DNA of 64,000 bases from assembly GCA_039583875.1 (NCBI GenBank), contig CM077157.1:79484346-79548345 (forward strand), read 5' to 3'. Positions within the stretch are counted from its first letter, which is position 1; each line of letters begins with the position of its first letter. A program made the translations under genes and the position numbers. The stretch comes from Platanthera guangdongensis. Its lineage: Eukaryota; Streptophyta; Magnoliopsida; Asparagales; Orchidaceae. The notes under the pieces were generated by a model that was given only the letters and a program-made list of their open reading frames with translations, made no database searches and was not told where the DNA came from. Shown in pieces: positions 45,130 to 55,301 of the stretch.

Positions 45130-46113
45130 GACTAGTCCCCTTCTTTGAGACTGACGAGAATGCCAAGCTTGGGGCAAGCCCGGGGCAAAGAGGCCATGAG
45201 CGGGTGGGGTCCAGCAAGGCTTCTTAGAATCGGTCGGTCTGTGTTTGTTGGAATCCTGACATGAGACGTCAGATCTTGCAGGCAAGCCCGGGGCTAAGCC
45301 CACGAGCGGGTGGGGCCTTGGCAAGAATTCCTTGTGGCGGCCTGTGCGCCGTTTGAGGGAGAGGTGTCTCCCTTAGTGTTTGCGGCTTTATGCCAATTGG
45401 GGAAATGTGAGTACCCAAATATTGTGATGTTGTGCTAGTTGCATACGCAGTAGGGTGCCTTGGGCGAAGCCCGAGTGTTGCATACATGTTGCATAGTAGG
45501 CCCTTTTATTACATGCTCAACCAGTAGAGAACGTGTTTGATGATTGAGACATCCAAGCCTATTTTAATGCTTTTCTATTTATAGATGATTATATTGCATA
45601 CGAAGTGCTGACTTGCAGGTTGGAGGGTTCCCCGGGGTCCGTTAGGGGCGACCGGGAGGAGATGTGTTGTTACACAGTTTGAGGTCAGTCTTTGCTGACC
45701 CACCTTACTAATAATTTTTACAGGGCAAGGATCGCATGCAGAAGCTAGCACGCCGGCCAGAAAGGCCTAAGCCCCATGAAGTGTTTTTCCCTTTTTGTAG
45801 CACTACAGTTATGATGATGTTTGTTTGAGACTATCTTTGTCCGGCTTGCATGCCGAGGTAGACTAGGAGTGCTTAGCACATTCATGTTTGATGTACTATT
45901 TCTTTTTGGACACATGATGTAAGGCCTTAAGGCCATTTGTTTTACTCTTTAGTGGTGGATAACTTCTAGTCCTATTCTGTTTCCGCTGTGTTGTGCAAGG
46001 TGTTTTGAGTTTGGGTAGCTATATCAACTTATAATACTAAAGCTGTGGCGTTCGTATGTTGTGGGGCCCCGGCCGGACCCATATTATACGTTCACTACAG
46101 GGGAGGTGTTACA
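45130..46113 (+). repeat. Tek1-b 3' LTR, right segment
   Basis: It begins at the LTR position of 35350, so its first 298 bases duplicate 35350-35647 with about three differences. It ends GGAGGTGTTACA at 46113, followed by TACAC, the target copy matching 26139-26143. Confidence 0.93.
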
Positions 46114-48322
46114 TACACCCTTTCTGAACCATCCACCATTCTTAGAAAAGAGGTAGTGGAATTCTTAGAAAACATCAAAATGTCCCCTTCTCAAAACACT
46201 CTTAGGTCTAAGATTGACCATATCAAAATAAAGGTAAACCCTAAGAGACTAGGAAAGGCCCTCCATATACCCTCCGTCAACCCTATCGAGGAAGATGATC
46301 TCGCTGACATGGATAGAGACAGTGCTCTCATATGGTGTGGAAATTCTTCAATCAGAGAGGAAAACTTCTAGCAGACATTGTAAGGAAAGCCCTTATCTGC
46401 AAACCTGGATCATATGACACCATCTCCAGGTCCATGTTTGAAGTTATATCCAGAATTATGCTGAACAAAAAGACCTCATGGTATTCTCTCATCTATCAGA
46501 GAATAGTAAACTGCATATCCTCTCAAAACATGGGCAAAATTATTTCCTTATACCTAGTGAACACCTATCCTGACACTTTCACACAGGAACATGGGGTGAA
46601 GATTCACTATCTAAAAAGAATGGACATAAAGACTTTGGATAGATTCACTAGAGTCCTACCAATGAGCCAACCCTCAGGAATAAAGGACTCCTCTAAGGAT
46701 ATAGGGAAGAAACCTACTGAGGAAGAAAGAACTTCCAGCTCTGAACTAGAGCTTTGATCATCCTCTCCAGTTGATGCTGGTCTGCAGGTTGACTTATCAC
46801 TCAGTCAATCCTCTACAAACATTCAACTACAGGATGCTGCTATGCATGTTGATAAAATCCATACCAGCCCAAGGTCAATACAAGTGTCAAAGCATGCTGC
46901 TAAAGAAGAGGTTACAGTAGAAGATGAGGCAGACATGGGTGATACTGATGGTATTGCAGCAAGTGAAGATATCCCTACTTCAGAAGATAACAAGGGGCCT
47001 CCTGAGACTCTAGATACTTATCTTAATAGGTCAAGCCCAGAGAAGGATGCTCAGTCTGAGGGGGAGCATGATCAGATGTAGTTGACAGACTTGGATCAAG
47101 TTGTCAGTAGAATAGTTGAGTCTGCACCCACGATAGGTAAAACTCATTCCCTCTTAATTAATAATGTTAAAACAGCTTTAGCTAAGGAAATGTTTCCTTC
47201 TATATGTGTTATAGTTAAGGGGGAGCCTTCTTAGATCCTTGCACAAAATGTTGTACCTCCTCCTATGAGCCATACTTCATCTACCCCCATCTCCAATGAG
47301 GAATTTCTAAAACAAATTAAAGCACTCATGGATGCTCAAACCACAACCCTTAAGGAGTATGTTGGTCTATCAGTTGCCAAACTGAGGGATGAATTGTCAG
47401 CTAAAGTAAATGAAACTAAAGAAGAAATATCACACTTAAACAATCAGGTCACCACCTGGTTTGACAAGGCTGTAATTGCTGGACTCAAGCTGACCACCCT
47501 CATGGAATCTTTGGACACAAGCCAAAAACTCACTGCAGCTGACATAGGATATTTCAAGAATTATGTCAGTGCAACTAATGAGGTGATCAAGGGTATAGCA
47601 GATCATGTAAATCAGCATGTCACCAATGTTGCCTTCCAATCAGTGAAGGAGTCACTACTCCTTAAATATGAGCTGCTTTCTGACAATGAAAGAATACTCA
47701 AATCTATATCAAGCATGAATGAAGCCAACACCACCTCACTGGAAAATTCCATATCTGAAGAAGGCATAAAGGGGGAGAGTAGCCATGCTAAGGCAGTAGC
47801 ACTCATTGAAGATCAAGCCTTCAATGTAATTCAAGGCACCAGGGTGGCACTACACCTGCCCCTCCTGGATTGAAAAAGGCCAGAGGACTTAGACTTCCCA
47901 ACACAAGCTAGAATTGCATAGGATGCACAGCTTGCTGCCAGAAGAAAGAGGGAAGGAATTCAAATGGATAAGAGCTCATGGCAAAGAGGAAAGCTCAGAA
48001 CAGAGATGATCCAGACTATGAACAGCTTAGTGATGCCTCTGAATCCATCATTATCAATGCTTGGGTAAGCCATGGACAAATCCAGAAAAATATTGATAGT
48101 GTATATGCTTCTGAGGAATGGATAAAACATTTGGAAAGAAATTCCTTAAGGGAAAGAGTATTCAAGGAGAATCTGGTAAGGAAGACAAACCCCAAGAAAA
48201 TACCTTCTAGATATATTCCAAAGCCATTCATTTACTTCAAGAGGCAGAAGGACAAAACTAAAAATTTGAAGAAGACTATTTCAACCAAGGATGCTGGTGA
48301 AAGTTCTTCAAATACTAACTGA
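46114..48322 (+). pseudogene. Cop1 extra ORF after pol, remainder
   Basis: After the TACAC copy, the frame begun at 26019 continues to a stop at about 46369-46371, where a frameshift moves it to the next frame (46332-46757). Stops follow at 46755-46757 and about 47079-47081. The frame then runs on through 47265-47873 and changes again at about 47978. The N-terminal half is a globular domain similar to the Cop2 extra ORF (LLADIVRKAL against FLADIVGKVL). The middle is acidic and Ser-rich, and 47290-47840 looks like a coiled coil. A basic tail ends at 48322. The role is unknown; it is specific to these copia elements, not a host gene. Confidence 0.75.
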
Positions 48323-48830
48323 TAAAAGACGGCAAGACTTAAGTTTCTTTTATTCTATCTGATTTATATCTTGTAATGATCATCAACAGTGTAAAAATTT
48401 CAAATTTTCTCAATGAAATTAATAAGTTTTGGCCCTAACCATATTGAGGTGATAAATCTATAATGCAACTCTCTGTGTATATCAGTGATTTATAAATATG
48501 TTATTCATTCATAAAAATCCTGTAATCACAAGTATGCTATTATTGTCTGGCTAAGTTAATGATTAGGTTCATATTGATCATAAGGTTTACCATGTTAATG
48601 ATTATTAAAGCTTGTGTTGTTAATTATACCATCACATTGTAAATAATTGTTAATTAACATGTACTATTGATCTTTCAATCATAATATTAAGATATCTCAT
48701 CTAGGGGGAGTTTTCCTGTTCTGGGATGGCTAGTTGTCATGATAATGTTTCTTTGACCTATCATGATATTTCTAGTGTTGTTGCACCTAAGCATGGATGT
48801 GTGTTCTGCCTTCTTTAAATATGGGGAGAT
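48323..48830 (+). other. Cop1 3' untranslated stretch with polypurine tracts
   Basis: An AT-rich stretch between the extra ORF and 3' LTR. It has one internal purine block (CTAGGGGGAG, 48701-48710) and the true tract ATATGGGGAGAT ending at 48830. No frame of note. Confidence 0.7.
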
Positions 48831-48989
48831 TGTTGGGAATTGTGCCCTACAATGTTCCTCAGGATTTGAAGGGCATCACCAATCATGTTAAGGAGCATAA
48901 TGTATTTGATGTGTGACCTAGTTCATGCATGCAGGTAGTGCATGATTGGACAGGTGAAGAAAATGAGTTTTGGTAGTAAACTCAAATTT

Positions 48990-49280
48990 CGTCGAGCTCA
49001 GCTCAAAGTCCGCCGAGCTCAGCATGCTGGTCGTCAAGATCAACTCAACATTCAGTGGGATAAGCACAAGAGTTCAGGTTTCAACTTTCATCGAGCACAG
49101 CTTGACGTTCATCGAGCTCAGCTTACAAATCATCGAACTCAGCTTAACACTATTAAGCTAAAGCCAGAAAAATCAACTAAAGCAAAACGTGTAGAGTCCG
49201 CTGAGAAGAAGGTGTTGAGATCGCTGAGAAGATTAAAGTTAGTCGAGCTCAGCCCAAAAGATCATCGAACGCAGTTAAAG
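48990..49280 (+). repeat. TCGTCGAGCTCAGCTC repeats in Cop1 3' LTR
   Basis: About seven degenerate copies of TCGTCGAGCTCAGC, including 48991-49010, 49012-49023, 49089-49101, 49109-49123 and 49239-49252. The reverse complement (GAGCTGAGCTCGACGAA) closely matches the repeats in the Cop2 LTR (GAGTTGAGCTCGACGAA), so the two copia LTRs carry one motif in opposite orientation. Confidence 0.7.
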
Positions 49281-49680
49281 CCAGAAAATCTGTCTAAGGC
49301 AAAAGCATTGAGATAGCTGAGAAGATAGCATTAAGACCGTTGAGACCGCTGAGACAGCTAAGAAGATAGCGTTGAGACCGCTGAGACAGTAGAGACAAAA
49401 CTGGCTGAATTTCTCTAAGTCTAGAAGCGTTGAGTGAAGAAGATTCACTCAACGCTTCTAATAAAGTAGGAAGCGCTGACATAATTAAAAGCAAGAAACC
49501 GTTGAGACAGTTGTAAAGATACCGCTGAGACAGAAACTTATCTCAGCTAAGAAGAAGAAAGCGCTAAGACAAAGGCATGTCTCAGCTAATAATGAAAACC
49601 GCTGAGACCGCTGAGACAAAACCGCTGAGACAAAGCCAGGGAAATTTCTACGTCCAGAAGCGCTGAGAGCCAAGTATGAT
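49280..49680 (+). repeat. GCTGAGACAG minisatellite in Cop1 3' LTR
   Basis: Degenerate tandem copies of a roughly 10-12-base unit (ACCGCTGAGAC) and longer variants (GAAGATAGCGTTGAGACCG). The fold-back at 49422-49460 is embedded in it. Confidence 0.7.
49422..49460 (+). repeat. Perfect 17-bp hairpin, Cop1 3' LTR
   Basis: TAGAAGCGTTGAGTGAA and its exact complement are separated by the five bases GAAGA. A mutated sister copy is spread over about 49656-49715. The matching part of the 5' LTR is outside the window. Confidence 0.92.
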
Positions 49681-50308
49681 GGCATTGTGTGTCTAAAAAT
49701 CACTCAATGCTTGATGGAATTCTGGAAAATTTTCTAAGTCCGGATGTTGATGACCACTACTGACGTCATCAAAGTCAAAATTGCAGGAAGCCGTTGCGGG
49801 AAAGCTGGTACAATGTCAAAAGATATTTTGTCCCTTTCTGATGGAGATGGTGCTCACCAATCCTTGGTGGGCCCGCAATCTATTGTGTCATTGATTTAAA
49901 TAAACACATATAAAAAGGAAACTGAAAAGGGATTAGGGTTAACGAATACACAAGGATCAAACGCAAAAAATATATAAAGATAAATTGAAAGAGATGGCTG
50001 GACATTTTCTTCCCATCAAGCTTGAAAACTAAGTCCAGCCAAGTTAGCCTGAAGGCAAAGAAAGATAGCTGAAGCTCTTCAAAGTTCAGCAAGCGTGTTC
50101 TCATCAGAATAGAGTAGCTGATTCATCTCTTCAGCAAGCTAGTAGCTGCTTATCTGTGCAGCAGAAAAGTGTGAGCTGTAGAAGAAGACTTATTCCTTTT
50201 ACAGCAAGAGGGCTGGGTTGATATCTGCTCAGTCCAGCAAAGTTAACTCAGAGATACTTCTCTGAGTCAGTTGTTTTTGTTTTTCTTAAAAAAATTGTAT
50301 TAACTTCC

Positions 50309-50804
50309 TGTAGGATTCATTAGATCTGAATCTGAGTGTAAGGCACTTTGTGCCAAAGGTAGGTGACAAATTTGTCACTGAGGTAGGTGCCCTATTAGGG
50401 CACTGAGGTAGGATCCAAGTGTAGATCTGAGGTAGGGCTGTCCTCACAGCCTGAGTGTAGGGCCTTATTCCTAAGGTAGGTGACTGCAGAGTCACTGAGC
50501 TATAGGTGACAAGTTTGTCACTAAGTTGTAGGCCTTGGAGGAGGCTGAACTGTAGGTACCTGAAAGGGTAATGAGTTGTAGGAGTGTTGCAGCACTCTGA
50601 GAGTAGGACTGTGTGCATGAAGCTGTAGGGCTGAAGAGCCAGAGTGTAGGCCTTAGAAATAAGACTGAGGTATGTGTTCAGTGGATCACTGAGCTGTAGG
50701 AGTTCTGCAAGGCTCTGAGGTAGGAACCCTTGTGGTTCTGAGTTGGATTCTATGAAGAATCTGTGTGTAAGGCTGAGGGCCTTAGGTGTTAGCTCTGAGG
50801 AGCA
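50309..50804 (+). repeat. Array of mini-hairpins with constant linkers (Cop1 3' LTR)
   Basis: The same units as at 19505-20000. Perfect stems here include GATTC/GAATC, GGCAC/GTGCC, GTGACAAA/TTTGTCAC, GTGCCCTA/TAGGGCAC, GGCTGT/ACAGCC, CCTTA/TAAGG, GTGACT/AGTCAC, GTGACAA/TTGTCAC, GAGTG/CACTC, GAACC/GGTTC and GCTC/GAGC. Several of these are broken in the other LTR, and the reverse. Linkers read TGAGGTAGG, TGAGCTGTAGG and similar. Confidence 0.88.
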
Positions 50805-50885
50805 TAATGAAGGAGTTTGTGCCGAGTCCAACAAGTAAGTTGGATAGGTGGGAGGGAAAGTGGATGTACCCAATTGGGGAACCAG

Positions 50886-50892
50886 TATAAAT
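50886..50892 (+). promoter_or_regulatory. TATA box of Cop1 3' LTR
   Basis: TATAAAT at the position matching 20081 in the 5' LTR, after the GTGGATGTACCCA block. Confidence 0.6.
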
Positions 50893-51049
50893 CCTTGTGT
50901 TTGCTTGCTTTTCTTTGTTATTGCAGGATTTAAGGACAAGCTCAAGCTACAACAAATTGAAAACATCAAAAGATTTTATTAAAGCTCAAAGGCCTATTCA
51001 CCCCCCCCCCCTCTAGGTGATTAGGTAAACTTGAATTAAATAAATTTCA

Positions 51050-53794
51050 CAAAGTCCAACTAGAAATTAAAATGAGTGTCGGCCCCCAGTGGTCCACTCA
51101 ATTAAATGGCCTGAAAATTGGACCATAAGCTGGTCTAGCCATGGTCCACATCATATCCAAAAATTAGGATTTTGCAGATGATTTTTTTGTAGTTTTTGTA
51201 GCAATTCAATAATTCATATAAGTGATTTAAATGGGGTCTATGGACCTCAAACCTTTCCCAAACTCTAGTGGATGAACAGAGGGGATATTATAAGGTCAAG
51301 GGAAAAATATCAGCCCAATTGGAGTTGATTAGGTAGGATAACTTGGTGAACATAGTGGCCTATGTTATAGGCCTAGTTTCAGAGTTCACAAGTACCAAGC
51401 GTCGAGTTATCTCGACGCCATCCATCCCGGCGTTGATTGGTCGACTAGACTCGACGAGGAGTCGAGTTATCTCTACGCCATCTGACCCGGCATTGAGTGG
51501 TCGACTAAACTCGACGATGCATCGAGTTATCTAGCCGTCATTCGTCCCGGCATTGAGTGAGTGACTATACTCGATGAGGCATCGAGTTATCTTGACGCCA
51601 TTCGACCTGGAGTTGAGTGATCATTTAGACTCGGCAAGGCATCGAGTGACCTCAACGCCATGTAATGAGGCGTTGAGTGATTTCGACGTCATCCCTATCA
51701 AACACAAAATTACGTGTCTTAAGGTATTAGATGGCCCTAAAATTTGGTCAGTGAACTTTTTAGACCACAATTATGCACTGTTAATTTTATTGAAATTTTG
51801 GGAAGAGAATAGTTAGGGGTTTCTTTACAAAGTGCCTTATGTGGTGATATATGCTTTAATTCATTTATGTGGCAAAAAGAAATTTGATGATGATGAAATT
51901 TGGGCAGTGAGAATTTCTGCTCATGTTTGACCTATGGTAATTTTGTCATATTTTCTGAATGAATATATCATGTAGTTCCTTTGTTAATTATTGTTCTCGC
52001 CAAAAATTTTAAAATTTGGTTTTGTATATAAAGAATTTCTGAAAAATCATGAAACTTTGGCATTCATGTGTTCTGATCATTCTAGCCCTCTGGTAATTTT
52101 GCTATAATTTATGGATGACAAAATCTTATACTCACTTTGTAAATGGTCCTTTTGACCAAAAGATTTGTATTTTGATTTATGATAGAATTCATTTTAGAAA
52201 AATCACGAAATTCATACCTTGCTGCTATTTAGTCATTAAGGGGCTCTGGAAATTTTAGCATGGTCATTGCATGTTAGGATCTTATACTTTATGTTCAAGT
52301 CATAGGAAGAATAATTTTTGGGAAAATATTTAAATGACTGATTTTAGTTGGGAAAGATACCAAGTTCCGGTTTTGGGCTCAACAAATCATGGTAGACCCC
52401 CAGTAATACTTATAAGGTTGTAGACAAGTATATTAAATATTTACTTTCATATGCTAGGTTAGATCACTCGGTATGCATTTAGTAAAATTCAAGAATTCAT
52501 GATAGAATTGTAGTCCATGCATGGGTGGAGATATATTGGGTGCACCTGGATGGGTGGAGTCTCGATAAGGTCACCCTTAGGACCAAATTCTGAGTAGTCT
52601 GGGTAGCAGTTTCGGGTTGTGCTCGGGGTTGACGTAGTACCGTCTTCTCCCGGGGAATATAAATTCACTTAGAATTAGTTAAAGAGCAATGTGGGAAAAA
52701 GGTTTGGTAATAAATAGTTACTAATAAAAGTAAGTGTCTTGCGAAAGGGAACTTTGGGATTCAGCCCATCGTAGTTCCTAGTTCCCTCGAGAGCCCTTCA
52801 CAGGGAATGCCCTGAGCAGTTTAACGTTAACCCTAAACTATAAGAATAAGCTGACTGAAAGAGTAACCATTACTAAACCACTGTCACAGACACTCACCCT
52901 ATCGTTTGGGAGGATAGTTGGTATAGATTCATGAGCGGTGGCCTCGACATGTGATATAAAGATGGTTTAAGTTTGGAGAGTCAATTTCTCGGGAGATCTT
53001 ATAGCAAATGTGCATGTGCATTAAGTGGTGGGTATTCGTTATTGGACGGTCGTTCACACCGATGTCGATACGTTGACTCGGCGGGTGTAAGTATTCACTT
53101 AGTCAAGAAAAGACTGGTGGTTTGCCAACATTAGTACAAGAGACTCTATAGCACCTGACTATGGGTGTACCGAGTAGCACGCAATGTCTAGGTTTGGTAG
53201 TGTGAATGTCGACCTAGGAGTGGGGAGGCCCAACCCACTGCCTATGTTTAACACTACGCGAGGTACCTGAGAGTTTAGCTAACTCCAAATGGGGGAACTA
53301 AAGGTTTGTGCTCATAGAGTCTTGTGCGTGTGTTGCACTTGCATGAATCATGACATAACATATCACAACAAACATACCTACATATAACCTGACACTTCAT
53401 CGTATAATCTAGTATGAGATAGCTTATACGATAGGAGTCATGCAAAACGACCCTTAACTTATAAGTCTGTATGAGCATTCTTATAAGCTAAGGTTGCTTT
53501 TCTGTAATGATATTAACTGCTCTACTTATACTTTATATGTAGCTTTTACTACACTGCTACCTTTATTTGTTGTTCATATACTTGTCATTTCTATGATAGA
53601 TACTTTTAACATATGATAGTTTGGGACATTGTCACTTTCTTCTGTTACTCTCCACTTTTCGTACTTCCCTTTTGTTGGAACCGTACTTGTGATTTGGGCT
53701 AGGTTTACTATTATGATTGTTAAGATGACCCAACATGTATAGTCTAGGGTCATAAGTTAGTTATAGGGTCAAGGTCAGTCACATGAGGTTAGAT
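51050..53794. mobile_element. Unclassified LTR-like sequence between Cop1 and Cop2
   Basis: There is no coding frame of note. The texture (AT-rich stretches with phrases such as AAATCATGAAACTTTGG, then the GTTGACGTAGTACCG and CACTCACCCTATCG parts) resembles the body of gypsy LTRs in dicots. A 60-bp tandem repeat lies at 51401-51694. I could not find both ends or a partner copy in the window, so family and limits are open. It is the sequence into which Cop1 and Cop2 inserted. Confidence 0.4.
51401..51694 (+). repeat. 60-bp tandem repeat (about 4.9 copies)
   Basis: Units start at 51401, 51461, 51521, 51581 and 51641, exactly 60 bases apart. Each begins GTCGAGTTATCT or ATCGAGTTATCT, has GACGCCAT, a CGGCGTTGAGTGG part and ends ACTCGACGAGG. 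The unit carries TCGAG/CTCGA inverted pieces, related in style to the TCGACGA palindromes of nearby elements. Confidence 0.92.
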
Positions 53795-53872
53795 TGTTGG
53801 AACCTACCTTAAGAAGACCTTAGAGACAGAAGACTTCAGAGGAAAAGCAGTTTAAAGAATGCAGAAAAGGTG

Positions 53873-54110
53873 TTCGACGATAGCTGAACTTAGCTCGACG
53901 AACTAAGAATTACTTCTCTGAGTTGAGCTCGACGAAAGTCCAGCTGAGGTCGACGAACTGTGATCTCATATCAGCAGTTGAGCTCGACGAAAGACTAGCT
54001 GAGATCGACGAACTGTGATCTCATAACAGAAGTTAAGCTTGACGAAGTGCTATCTCAGTTCGACAAACTTAGAGCTCAGGTCGACGAAATCTTTGCCGAG
54101 TTTGACTAAC
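53873..54110 (+). repeat. GAGCTCGACGAA array in Cop2 LTR
   Basis: About nine copies of a TCGACGAA core, usually preceded by GAG plus one variable base (GAGCTCGACGAA, GAGGTCGACGAA, GAGATCGACGAA), lie about 20-30 bases apart. Two larger units (CAGCTGAGRTCGACGAACTGTGATCTCAT) are repeated. Confidence 0.8.
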
Positions 54111-54814
54111 TCTTTCCAAGTTCTGTTCAATTAAACTTCTCTGCAGATTCTTAGTTCGACTAAAGCAGTTTGATTTCAAATATTAAGACAGTAATACTCT
54201 GATAATTAATGCTCAATATTCTCAAGAATATAGCCATTTTCTAACAGCATTAATTATGGATTTCATAGAGTCATTACTCTACCATATTTACTAGGACAGT
54301 TAGGGAAATACATTCAAGACAAAATTTGCAGTTCCAACTAACAGAAATTATGCAGAAGATTTCAAGGAATTTAAAATTCAAATGTCTTTGAATCTGCAAT
54401 CAATATATAAAGAAAATTTTTAGAAGATTGCCTAGAATAAGAAGTAATCAATAAGGAGAAGAAGAAAGAGAAAATCTGCAATCACAGAGAAAGAGACAGA
54501 GACAGAAACATCTTGTTCATCATTCTTCTTCTTCAAGCTTTTCTTCCAGCAACACATATTCAGTCTGAGAACAAATAGTTCAATATCTCAGAATCATTTA
54601 CTGGAAGAAGAAGTTTTCAACTTTGAAAGCCTAGACCCTGAAGCAAAGCTTCCACTCCTGATCAGACTTATACAACTAAGGGGTGCTTTGACAACATCAA
54701 CAAATATATCCACTAGTCTTCTTAGAGATTTAAGGCAGAGAAGACAACATGATTTTTTTTCTTTCAATGTGTACCAGGTTATAACTCCCTTCAAAAGTTA
54801 AACCTTTTGGTTCT

Positions 54815-55010
54815 CAAGTCACCTGATCAAAAGACTTGTTTTGATTTTTGGGCACCTAATCAAAAGCTAAAAGGGTTGCTAGATCTCCTTTATAAAATAG
54901 ATCTTGTGGTGACATGGAACCTGATCAAAAACCTGTGGTGACAGGGGACCTGGTCAAAAACCTGTGGTGGCAGGGCACTTGAGCAAAAACCTATAGTGGA
55001 TTCCTACCAG
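54815..55010 (+). repeat. ACCTGATCAAAA repeats with small hairpins, Cop2 LTR
   Basis: Copies of ACCTGATCAAAA(AC) alternate with short fold-backs: CAAGTC...GACTTG, AGATCT...AGATCT, CCTGT-GGTG-ACAGG. The position just upstream of the TATA block matches the Cop1 hairpin array. Confidence 0.65.
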
Positions 55011-55053
55011 GGTGGTGGAAGAGTGGATGTACCCAGGTTTATTAGGGAACCAC

Positions 55054-55059
55054 TATAAA
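55054..55059 (+). promoter_or_regulatory. TATA box of Cop2 5' LTR
   Basis: TATAAA follows GTGGATGTACCCA...GGGAACCAC, the block shared with Cop1. Confidence 0.65.
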
Positions 55060-55239
55060 CTCCTTATATCGTCTTGTTGTTCTTTTACTTGTTTATTTTT
55101 TGTGATGTGATATTTCTCTGTTTATGTATATATATGTATCACCTATTTTAATCCGCTGTAAGAACAAATTAAAGTTTTTAAAATACTCTATTCACCCCCC
55201 CCCCTCTAGAGTTAGTTAGATATATCCCTCACTTTCTAT

Positions 55240-55253
55240 TGGTATTAGAGGGA
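55240..55253 (+). other. Cop2 primer-binding site (mutated)
   Basis: TGGTATTAGAGGGA differs from the initiator tRNA-Met site by single bases, consistent with an old element. Confidence 0.65.
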
Positions 55254-55301
55254 TAGGTTACTTGGTTGTACAGGCTAACACCTGAACCAAAAGATCTATG
55301 A

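Larger units (their letters stand above)
26144..46113 (+). mobile_element. Tek1-b, complete Tekay/Del-like Ty3/gypsy element (with Tek2-b inside)
   Basis: The element is flanked by perfect TACAC duplications (26139-26143 and 46114-46118). Parts: 5' LTR 26144-28834, primer site 28838-28849, gag 28899-30135, intron-like segment 30136-30209, pol 30210-33595, polypurine tract 33640-33653, 3' LTR 33654-35647 and 45130-46113 split by Tek2-b. The LTRs are nearly identical, so insertion is recent. One in-frame TAG in pol at 32249-32251 may disable it. It inserted in the Cop1 extra ORF. Confidence 0.95.
48831..51049 (+). repeat. Cop1 3' LTR (uninterrupted)
   Basis: It starts TGTTGGGAATTG after the polypurine tract and ends ATTTCA at 51049. 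It holds TCGTCGAGCTCAGCTC repeats (48990-49280), a CCGCTGAGACAG-type minisatellite (49280-49680), a 39-bp hairpin (49422-49460), the linker-hairpin array (50309-50804) and a TATA box (50886-50892). Compared with the 5' LTR pieces it has many substitutions, so Cop1 is old. The right flank CAAAG cannot be compared because the left end is off the window. Confidence 0.9.
53795..55238 (+). repeat. Cop2 5' LTR
   Basis: It starts TGTTGGAACC, has a C run at about 55195-55204, and ends close to 55238 just before the primer site. Contains the TCGACGAA array (53873-54110), short hairpin repeats (54815-55010) and a TATA box (55054-55059). The exact end is uncertain by a few bases. Confidence 0.8.

Noticed and set aside
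46114..48322. Extra ORF as a host gene hit by Tek1-b
   Set aside because: A related ORF lies at the same place after pol in Cop2, and this one is followed by a polypurine tract and the Cop1 LTR. It belongs to the element.
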